The position numbers were made by a program, and so were the translations under genes. DNA of 10,179 nt, from the NCBI GenBank assembly GCA_937892655.1, contig CALBJC010000120.1, positions 1 through 10,179 on the forward strand, read 5' to 3'. Below are positions 5,203 to 10,179 of this stretch, piece after piece. How positions within the stretch are numbered: position 1 is the first letter of the stretch; each line of letters begins with the position of its first letter. The notes beneath the pieces were generated by a model. That model had not been told where the DNA came from and did no database searches. It worked only from the letters and a program-made list of their open reading frames with translations. The stretch is from an uncultured Clostridia bacterium (GTDB lineage: Bacteria > Bacillota > Clostridia > Oscillospirales > Ruminococcaceae).

Positions 5203-6872
5203 TACTCAACCTCCAGCCTGGTTATAATATCATCCATACTGCCGCCCGGCGGTAGCATAGGCAAAACAAATTCATCCTTGTCAATAGCGCAGTCGATAAC
5301 ATAAGGGCCGTTATACTCAAACGCTTTTTTCAAAGCGAGGTCTAGCTCCTCAACGCTCTTTACCTTCTCTCCGTCAGCACCGAACGCCTTTGCAAGCGCT
5401 GAAAAATCGGTTTTGCGGTCAAGCACTGTATTTGAATAATGCTTGTTGTAAAAAAGAGTCTGCCACTGTCTTACCATACCTAAAACGCCATTGTTTATAA
5501 TCAAGATGACAAGCGGTACATTATAGCTTACAGCTGTTGCAAGCTCCTGCAGGCACATACCAAAGCTACCGTCACCCGTTACAAGAACCGCTCTTTCTTT
5601 TGTACCGAATGCTGAGCCTATTGCCGCACCGATACCAAAGCCCATTGTACCAAGACCACCGCTTGAAACAAAGCGACGTGGAGTTTTAAAAGTAACATTC
5701 TGCGCTGACCACATCTGATGCTGACCTACATCGGTACAGACTGCTGTATTTTCACCAAGATATTTATTGAGCGTTAAAATCGCTCTGCGAGGGGTAAGAC
5801 CATCTCTGTTATCAAGATAGCTATCTTCCTCTTCTTTTAACTTTTCAATCGTATCAGCCCACTGCGGCTTTTTATCCTCATTTACAAGCTCTGTAAGCCT
5901 TTTAAGAGTAAGTTTTACATCCCCTCTTAAACCGCATACTGCATTTACTGTTTTTGAAAGCTCTGAGCCGTCAACATCTATATGAATGATCTTTGCACCC
6001 GTTGCAAATTTCTGTCTATTGCCAGTTACTCTGTCGTTAAAACGAACACCTAAAGCTAAAATCAAATCTGATTTATGCATAGCCATTGATGACGCAAAAT
6101 GCCCGTGCATACCCTGCATACCGAGAAAACGAGGATGGTCTGTAGGGATACCTGAAAGCCCCATTAATGAACAGCCTATTGGTGCGTCAATCTTCTCAGC
6201 GAGTGCGAGCATTTCAGCCTGAGCCTGAGCTGTAATAACACCGCCGCCAAAGTAGATATATGGTCTTTTTGCGTTATTTATATACTCTGCCGCCTCACAG
6301 ATCCTCACTTCCTTTGCAGGCTGTGGGGCTTCTTTTTCAACAGGCTTTTGCGGAGTATATTCACACTTTGCTATCTGAACATCCTTTGGAACATCTATTA
6401 AGACTGGTCCCGGCCTGCCCGATTTTGCAAGAGTGAAAGCCTCTCTTATAGTATCAGCCAAATCATTTACATCGCCAACAAAATAGTTATGCTTTGTTAT
6501 AGGCAGAGTAACACCCGTAATATCGATCTCCTGAAAGCTGTCAGAGCCTATCTGGGTAGTAGGAACGTTGCCGCAGATAGCAACAAGCGGGATAGAATCA
6601 AGATAAGCTGTTGCAATACCCGTTACAAGATTTGTAGCACCAGGGCCTGAGGTTGAGATAACAACGCCTACTCTGTCCGTTACTCTTGCATACCCGTCAG
6701 CCGCATGGGCAGCGCCCTGCTCGTGAGCTGTCAGGATATGGTTTATCTGATCCTTATGCATATAAAGGCTATCATATACATTTAAAATCTGTCCGCCTGG
6801 ATAGCCAAAAACAGTATCACAGCCCTGCTCTATGAGGGTTTTAACAATTATATCAGCACCCGAAATAAGCAT
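5202..6872 (-). CDS. ilvB: Acetolactate synthase large (catalytic) subunit
   Basis: This ThDP-, FAD- and Mg-dependent enzyme joins pyruvate to 2-oxobutyrate (isoleucine route) or to a second pyruvate (valine/leucine route). The product is 556 residues, full length. The N-terminal ThDP domain has FGYPGGQILNVYD (22-34) and HEQGAAHAADGYAR (50-63), with Glu51 the expected cofactor-activating glutamate. The central FAD domain includes LGVRFNDRVTG (274-284). The C-terminal domain has SSGGLGTMGFG (403-413) and the ThDP motif GDGS...NN (433-436 to 460-461), followed by GVLGMVRQWQ, typical of true acetolactate synthases. Start ATG at 6872 has AAAGG about 9 nt upstream. It lies 16 nt after ridA and overlaps ilvN by one base, so it is part of the T-box-led ilvA-ridA-ilvB-ilvN unit. 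Confidence 0.97.
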   Translation of the reverse strand: MLISGADIIVKTLIEQGCDTVFGYPGGQILNVYDSLYMHKDQINHILTAHEQGAAHAADGYARVTDRVGVVISTSGPGATNLVTGIATAYLDSIPLVAICGNVPTTQIGSDSFQEIDITGVTLPITKHNYFVGDVNDLADTIREAFTLAKSGRPGPVLIDVPKDVQIAKCEYTPQKPVEKEAPQPAKEVRICEAAEYINNAKRPYIYFGGGVITAQAQAEMLALAEKIDAPIGCSLMGLSGIPTDHPRFLGMQGMHGHFASSMAMHKSDLILALGVRFNDRVTGNRQKFATGAKIIHIDVDGSELSKTVNAVCGLRGDVKLTLKRLTELVNEDKKPQWADTIEKLKEEEDSYLDNRDGLTPRRAILTLNKYLGENTAVCTDVGQHQMWSAQNVTFKTPRRFVSSGGLGTMGFGIGAAIGSAFGTKERAVLVTGDGSFGMCLQELATAVSYNVPLVILIINNGVLGMVRQWQTLFYNKHYSNTVLDRKTDFSALAKAFGADGEKVKSVEELDLALKKAFEYNGPYVIDCAIDKDEFVLPMLPPGGSMDDIITRLEVE

Positions 6873-6888
6873 TTTATCAAACCTTTCT

Positions 6889-7263
6889 TTATCTTTTAGC
6901 TATAACCTCAATTTCAACCAACGCACCCTTTGGCAAAGCCTTTGCCGCAACACAGCTTCTTGCTGGCTTGCTCACAAAATACTGAGCGTAAACCTCATTG
7001 AATGCCGCAAAATCTGCCATATCATCCAAAAAGCATACTGTTTTTACAACGCTGTCAAAAGTAACGCCAGCTGCCTCTAAAACTGCCTTTAAGTTTTTAC
7101 ATACTCTGTGAGTCTGTTCTGTTATGCCGCCTTCTACCAACGCTGCGGTCTGTGGATCAAGGGCTATCTGACCTGATGTGAAAACAAAGTCACCACAGCA
7201 CATAGCCTGTGAGTATGGGCCGATTGCCGCAGGGGCATTATCTGTATGGATTGGATTTATCAT
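6889..7263 (-). CDS. ridA: RidA/YjgF reactive enamine/imine deaminase
   Basis: This hydrolyses the 2-aminocrotonate/2-iminobutyrate (and 2-aminoacrylate) released by PLP-dependent threonine/serine dehydratases, protecting PLP enzymes and speeding keto acid formation. The product is 124 residues, standard for the family, which forms cytosolic trimers. Visible signatures are AIGPYSQA (13-20), FTSGQIALDP (28-37) and KPARSCVAAKALPKGALVEIE (99-119). Arg102 is the conserved substrate-carboxylate-binding arginine and Glu118 the conserved acidic residue. AGGAG lies 8 nt before the ATG. It sits 13 nt downstream of ilvA, the enzyme that makes its substrate, and 16 nt upstream of ilvB, which uses the product, so the gene order itself supports the role. 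Confidence 0.96.
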   Translation of the reverse strand: MINPIHTDNAPAAIGPYSQAMCCGDFVFTSGQIALDPQTAALVEGGITEQTHRVCKNLKAVLEAAGVTFDSVVKTVCFLDDMADFAAFNEVYAQYFVSKPARSCVAAKALPKGALVEIEVIAKR

Positions 7264-7276
7264 TTTAATTTCTCCT

Positions 7277-8470
7277 TTACTTTATAATCTTAAAGCCTTC
7301 TTTTCTCAGGGTCTGAGTAATAAGCTTTACATGTTCAAAATCTCTTGTTTCCATCTCTATTCTGAGATAACAGCCGTTTACGCTTTCGGTATTTCCCTTT
7401 TCGTAATGAACACCCGTTACGTTTGCACCGCAATCTGCGATGATTTTTGAAATCTCCTTAAGCTGACCGGGCTTGTCGATAAGCTCAATCAAAAGCGCTG
7501 ATGAACGACCTGACTTCAAAAGGCCTCTGTCGATAACTCGTGAAAGGCTTGTAACATCGATGTTACCGCCTGAAACTACAGCTACAACCCTTTTGCCCTT
7601 TAAATCGAATTTATCAAACATAACTGCCGCTACAGCCGTAGCACCCGCACCCTCTGCAATCATCTTCTGCTTTTCGATAAGGGTTAATATTGCAGTTGAA
7701 ACCTCATCATCGGTTACAAGAGCTATATCATCAACATACTCTTTTACAAACTCATAGGTATTGTCGCCAGGTCTTTTAACAGCGATACCGTCGGCAATAG
7801 TTGAAACAGCCGACAAGCTTTCAAGCTCACCGAATTTTACAGAGTTATACATACTAGGCGCACCTGCCGCCTGAACTCCGTAAACCTTGACAGACGGGCG
7901 TATCTGCTTTATCGTATACGCAATACCCGAGATAAGTCCGCCACCGCCTATCGGAACTACAACAGCATCGATATTATCAAGATCATTTAAAATTTCAAGG
8001 GCGATAGTACCCTGACCTGCGATAACATTTTCATCATCAAACGGATGAACAAAGGTATAGCCCTCGCTCTCTTTGAGCTCAAGCGCCTTCTGATACGCAT
8101 CGTCATAACAGCCCTCAACTAAGCATACATCAGCGCCATAACCCTTTGTAGCCTCAACCTTTGAAATAGGCGCATTATCGGGCAGACAGATAAGCGACTT
8201 TATACCGTTTTTGGTAGCGGCCAGAGCAACGCCTTGAGCGTGATTACCAGCAGAGCAAGCTATAACGCCACGGCTTTTTTCTTCATCAGAGAGCATTGCG
8301 ATTTTATACGCTGAGCCTCTCACCTTAAATGAGCCTGTAATCTGCAGATTTTCAGGCTTTAGATAAAGCTCGCAGAAATCTGCAACACCATACGCACGCA
8401 CCAGCTTTGTTTCACGGATAATGCTTTTTAACACCGTCTGAGCATTAAAAACCTTGTCAAGAGTAAGCAT
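7277..8470 (-). CDS. ilvA: Threonine ammonia-lyase (threonine deaminase)
   Basis: This PLP enzyme converts L-threonine to 2-oxobutyrate and ammonia, the committed step toward isoleucine. The product is 397 residues. ITGSFKVRG (44-52) contains the PLP lysine, Lys49; SAGNHAQGVA (73-82) and the phosphate-binding GGGGL (175-179) follow. Residues of about 325-397 form a single ACT-like domain (LLIELIDKPGQLKEISKII), placing it in the medium-length one-ACT class rather than the E. coli long form with two regulatory modules. I start it at ATG 8470 because AGGTGG lies 9 nt upstream. An ATG at 8521 would put 17 extra residues over the T-box terminator. Context (Ile T-box, ridA, ilvBN) points to biosynthesis rather than threonine catabolism, although this class includes both. 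Confidence 0.95.
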   Translation of the reverse strand: MLTLDKVFNAQTVLKSIIRETKLVRAYGVADFCELYLKPENLQITGSFKVRGSAYKIAMLSDEEKSRGVIACSAGNHAQGVALAATKNGIKSLICLPDNAPISKVEATKGYGADVCLVEGCYDDAYQKALELKESEGYTFVHPFDDENVIAGQGTIALEILNDLDNIDAVVVPIGGGGLISGIAYTIKQIRPSVKVYGVQAAGAPSMYNSVKFGELESLSAVSTIADGIAVKRPGDNTYEFVKEYVDDIALVTDDEVSTAILTLIEKQKMIAEGAGATAVAAVMFDKFDLKGKRVVAVVSGGNIDVTSLSRVIDRGLLKSGRSSALLIELIDKPGQLKEISKIIADCGANVTGVHYEKGNTESVNGCYLRIEMETRDFEHVKLITQTLRKEGFKIIK

Positions 8471-8510
8471 TTTGTTTTTCCACCTTTCATTTTTGCTTTG
8501 AGGCATAAAA

Positions 8511-8795
8511 AACCGCCTCAAAGCTTAAGATTTGCTTTGAGACGGGTGAAAACCAAGTTACACTCGCGGTACCACTCAAATTGCAGATATACTCTGCCAC
8601 TCTTCGAGGTCAGAAAACCTCTATGCATTAACGCAGCATTCACGAAAGACATCTACTCAGCACTCAGCTTTTGGGGTCTTCAGCTCGGAAGGGATAAAAA
8701 TACTATACCTCTTTATCGGGCTTTCACCTTGCCCCGACTCTCTGTGAAAATTGGTTATAGCTTTCGTCTTCGTCATAGCTTTTAGTTATATTCAC
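8511..8795 (-). promoter_or_regulatory. T-box riboswitch, probably tRNA-Ile (AUC specifier)
   Basis: The minus-strand leader contains the signature T-box TGGTACCGCG (8574-8565). Its UGGU would pair with the ACCA end of uncharged tRNA; discriminator A fits tRNA-Ile. Upstream, Stem I shows an AGAG segment and a distal hairpin TCGGG/CCCGA whose loop carries GGTGAA (near 8728-8723). The segment TTTTTATCCCTTCCGAGCTG follows, in which ATC (8695-8693) is the best specifier codon. Further hairpins include GAGGT/ACCTC (8621-8606). Downstream is an intrinsic terminator (8513-8545). When tRNA-Ile is uncharged, the antiterminator forms and ilvA-ridA-ilvBN is transcribed. The specifier call rests on position in the expected loop and on gene context. 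Confidence 0.92.
8513..8545 (-). terminator. T-box intrinsic terminator before ilvA
   Basis: A 12-bp stem (8513-8524 with 8534-8545, one G-U pair in RNA) has a 9-nt loop and is followed on the minus strand by TTTTTT. It lies between the T-box sequence and the ilvA ribosome binding site, the expected position for a tRNA-responsive terminator. Confidence 0.9.
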
Positions 8796-8806
8796 TTTCC
8801 AATTAG

Positions 8807-8835
8807 ATATTATCACAACGCATTTTCGCTGTCAA
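8807..8835 (-). promoter_or_regulatory. Promoter of the ilv T-box operon
   Basis: On the minus strand, a perfect TTGACA (8835-8830) and TAATAT (8812-8807) are 17 nt apart. Transcription would start near 8800, just upstream of T-box Stem I, giving a leader of about 330 nt before ilvA. Confidence 0.85.
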
Positions 8836-8863
8836 TACGATTTTTTGAGTTTTCTGAAATTTC

Positions 8864-8891
8864 TTGACTTATTATAATTTTAAGTTATAAT
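8864..8891 (+). promoter_or_regulatory. Divergent promoter of the membrane protein/kinase operon
   Basis: TTGACT (8864-8869) and a perfect TATAAT (8886-8891) are 16 nt apart on the plus strand, placing transcription start near 8898 and the start codon at 8922. Its -35 is only about 28 bp from the -35 of the oppositely directed ilv promoter, so the two promoters are back to back. Confidence 0.75.
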
Positions 8892-8921
8892 GGATATAAA
8901 CAAAATGTGAGGTATGATTAA

Positions 8922-9356
8922 ATGAAGCCTATAAAGAACAGATTTTTATTTTACCTTTTGTCTTTTAGTTGGGGATTACCGCTGACGCTTTTTGGATGTT
9001 TAGTAGCACTATTTTTGATACTTATCGGAAAAAGTCCAAAAAAGCACGGCTACTGCTACTATTTTGAAATCAAAAAAGGCTGGGGCGGGCTTGAGATGGG
9101 CGTTTTCTTTTTAGCAAACGAAAGCCCGACAAGTTCTCTTTTAAATCACGAGCTTGGTCACGCTATGCAAAACTGTTATTTTGGATTTTTTATGCCCTTC
9201 ATTGTATGTATCCCGTCGGCTGTGCGCTACTGGGTAAGGCGTAAAAAGGGTTTAAAAAAACGTGGCAGCAACAGAAAAGAATATGACAGCGTATGGTTTG
9301 AGGGTACTGCTACAAGGCTTGGTAATGAATTTATGGAATGGTTTGATAACAAATGA
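8922..9356 (+). CDS. Small membrane protein with HELGH zincin-like motif
   Basis: The product is 144 residues. A strongly hydrophobic segment spans residues 8-36, and a second, weaker one spans 85-104 (YFGFFMPFIVCIPSAVRYW). Between them lies NHELGHAMQN (75-84), an HExxH metal-binding motif; WFEGTATRLG (125-134) near the C-terminus could supply the third ligand, Glu127. The order 'HExGH..Q, hydrophobic helix with a Pro-Ser turn, then W-[FT]-E-x-x-A' recalls uncharacterised membrane zinc-peptidase-like proteins, but I cannot name the family. A basic stretch (RRKKGLKKRGSNRK, 106-119) would face the cytoplasm. TGAGG lies 9 nt upstream of the ATG. Its stop overlaps the next start (ATGA), so the pair is translationally coupled. 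Proteolytic activity is inferred from the motif only. Confidence 0.82.
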   Translation: MKPIKNRFLFYLLSFSWGLPLTLFGCLVALFLILIGKSPKKHGYCYYFEIKKGWGGLEMGVFFLANESPTSSLLNHELGHAMQNCYFGFFMPFIVCIPSAVRYWVRRKKGLKKRGSNRKEYDSVWFEGTATRLGNEFMEWFDNK

Positions 9357-9865
9357 TTATTTTGATAAACGGCGCTACTCATTCGGGTAAAAAGCTTTTA
9401 GCGCAGAAGCTTTTAGAAAAATACAAATACCCATACCTTTCGATCGATCACTTGAAAATGGGGCTTATAAGAAGCGGTAATACTACGCTCACCCCTTGTG
9501 ATGATGATAAGCTTTTGCCATTTCTCTGGAATATAGTAAAGGAAATTATAAAAACAGCTATTGAAAACAATCAGAATCTGATTGTTGAGGGGGCGTATAT
9601 TCCCTTTGATTTCAAGGATAGCTTTAGTAAGGAATACCTTGAACATATAAAATATATATGCATTGTTTTTTCAGAAAACTATATAAATGAAAATTTCGAT
9701 GAGATTATCAAAAACCGTAGTGTTATTGAAAACAGACTTTATGAAAATGAGCTTACAAAAGAGTTTCTGATAGATGAGCATAAAAGCTTTCTTTACGGCT
9801 GTAAAAAGTATTCTCTTGATTACATTTTAGTTGATGAAAATTATGATGTTACTTATGAAATATAA
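9353..9865 (+). CDS. P-loop kinase-like protein with altered Walker A
   Basis: The product is 170 residues and probably cytosolic. The N-terminal strand MIILINGATHSGKK is a P-loop (7-14) of the adenylate kinase/zeta-toxin-like nucleoside triphosphatase type. YLSIDHLKMGLIRSG (29-43) and NLIVEGAYIPF (74-84) correspond to the substrate-side strand and a Walker B-like strand in related small kinases. The usual Thr/Ser after the P-loop lysine, which coordinates magnesium, is Lys14 here, so catalysis may be reduced or the protein may have another role. The C-terminal half (about 110-150) is charged and helical, and contains RLYENELTKEFL, a lid-like region. The substrate is unknown. It overlaps the upstream membrane protein gene by 4 bp (ATGA) and ends at a strong terminator, so the two form a complete bicistronic operon. 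Confidence 0.83.
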   Translation: MIILINGATHSGKKLLAQKLLEKYKYPYLSIDHLKMGLIRSGNTTLTPCDDDKLLPFLWNIVKEIIKTAIENNQNLIVEGAYIPFDFKDSFSKEYLEHIKYICIVFSENYINENFDEIIKNRSVIENRLYENELTKEFLIDEHKSFLYGCKKYSLDYILVDENYDVTYEI

Positions 9866-9894
9866 AAAGGCACGTTTTAAAACGTGCCTTTTTT
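9864..9894. terminator. Bidirectional intrinsic terminator between convergent genes
   Basis: A perfect 15-bp inverted repeat (AAAAAGGCACGTTTT, 9864-9878, with its complement at 9879-9893) is A-rich on one side and T-rich on the other. It begins at the stop codon of the plus-strand kinase-like gene and lies 3 bp from the stop of the minus-strand GalE frame, so it can serve both. Confidence 0.9.
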
Positions 9895-9896
9895 CA

Positions 9897-10179
9897 TTAC
9901 TTGTTAAATCCGTTTGGATGATTCTTGTGCCAGTTCCATGCTGAAGCGATAATTGTTTCTAAGCTGTCAAGCTGTGGATTCCAGCCAAGTATTGTTTTAG
10001 CCTTGTCACTTGATGCGATAAGCTGAGCAGGGTCGCCCGCACGGCGTGGGGTTACCTTTGCAGGAATCGGGTGACCTGTTACCTTTCTTGCAACCTCGAT
10101 TACGCCGTCGGCGGCAAGATGCTTCAGCATCCTCGTGATCACCTCACGGGCTGTTCCGAGGTGTCGAGCGATCATTTCG
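9897..10179 (-). CDS. galE: Chimeric frame: Crp/Fnr helix-turn-helix joined to GalE C-terminus (partial)
   Basis: The frame is open to the right edge. Its last 65-68 residues (IEVARKVTGHPIPAKV, then PRRAGDPAQLIASSDKA and LGWNPQLDSLETII) are unmistakably the C-terminus of UDP-glucose 4-epimerase, which interconverts UDP-glucose and UDP-galactose. What precedes it is not GalE: EMIARHLGTAREVITRMLK and KHLAADGVIE is the DNA-recognition helix-turn-helix of a Crp/Fnr-family regulator. The switch is in frame at about 10095-10105, where both families could read GVIEV, and base composition changes there too: the 72 nt from 10175 to 10104 are 61% G+C by my count, visibly richer than the GalE part. The expected GalE substrate-binding and NAD domains are absent from this side. 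ATG at 10175 lies inside the Crp motif and is not a credible start. GalE identity of the tail is sure; whether the fusion exists in the organism is not. Confidence 0.72.
   Translation of the reverse strand, partial: EMIARHLGTAREVITRMLKHLAADGVIEVARKVTGHPIPAKVTPRRAGDPAQLIASSDKAKTILGWNPQLDSLETIIASAWNWHKNHPNGFNK

Noticed and set aside
6832..7450. Plus-strand open frames opposite ilvB, ridA and ilvA
   Set aside because: They are antisense to strongly identified genes and show no coding character.
8471..8521. Longer ilvA N-terminus starting at ATG 8521
   Set aside because: It would translate over the T-box terminator stem, while AGGTGG at a good distance marks the ATG at 8470, where the conserved protein begins.
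8498..8785. Plus-strand open frame of 95 codons
   Set aside because: It lies exactly over the antisense of the T-box leader, whose conserved RNA elements explain the sequence. It has no promoter or Shine-Dalgarno of its own.
1..10179. CRISPR arrays, tRNA or rRNA genes, insertion sequences, phage genes
   Set aside because: I looked for regular repeats, cloverleaf segments, transposase-like frames and terminal inverted repeats and saw none.

Overview
The window looks like chromosomal DNA of a low-to-moderate-GC, gut-type Clostridia, probably Ruminococcus-like (Oscillospiraceae). This rests on the T-box-controlled isoleucine genes, the purine-rich ribosome binding sites, TTG starts, sigma-A promoters and protein sequence style. 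No species can be named from the sequence alone.

Layout from left to right. Positions 1-930 (minus strand) hold a DUF2441-type gene that runs off the left edge. Its roughly 215-nt leader has a consensus promoter, a 30-codon upstream ORF with its own Shine-Dalgarno, two mutually exclusive RNA pairings and an intrinsic terminator just before the gene's ribosome binding site. This is the architecture of translation-coupled attenuation known from inducible ribosome-targeting-antibiotic resistance genes. Positions 930-1330 are gene-poor and contain a plus-strand gene remnant. Positions 1365-2996 (minus) encode an ECF-type sigma factor with an unusually long fused C-terminal part. Positions 3201-4622 (minus) encode a cytoplasmic GH29 alpha-L-fucosidase with its own promoter.

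Positions 4696-8835 (minus) form a branched-chain amino acid unit: promoter, T-box leader with an apparent AUC (Ile) specifier, ilvA, ridA, ilvB, ilvN. Threonine deaminase makes 2-oxobutyrate by way of a reactive enamine/imine, RidA clears that intermediate, and acetolactate synthase (IlvB and IlvN) takes the keto acid into isoleucine synthesis. The T-box ties expression to uncharged tRNA-Ile. The fucosidase lies directly downstream and could receive read-through.

Positions 8864-9894 (plus) carry a divergent two-gene operon: a small membrane protein with a zinc-protease-like HELGH motif, and a P-loop kinase-like protein with an altered Walker A motif. A bidirectional terminator separates it from the last gene (minus, 9897 to the right edge). 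That reading frame joins the C-terminus of UDP-glucose 4-epimerase (GalE) to a Crp/Fnr helix-turn-helix, so it is either a real recombinant gene or an assembly chimera at the contig end.

The most unusual signals are the attenuator leader in front of the DUF2441 gene, the sigma factor fusion, the GalE/Crp chimera, and the small membrane zincin plus kinase pair.
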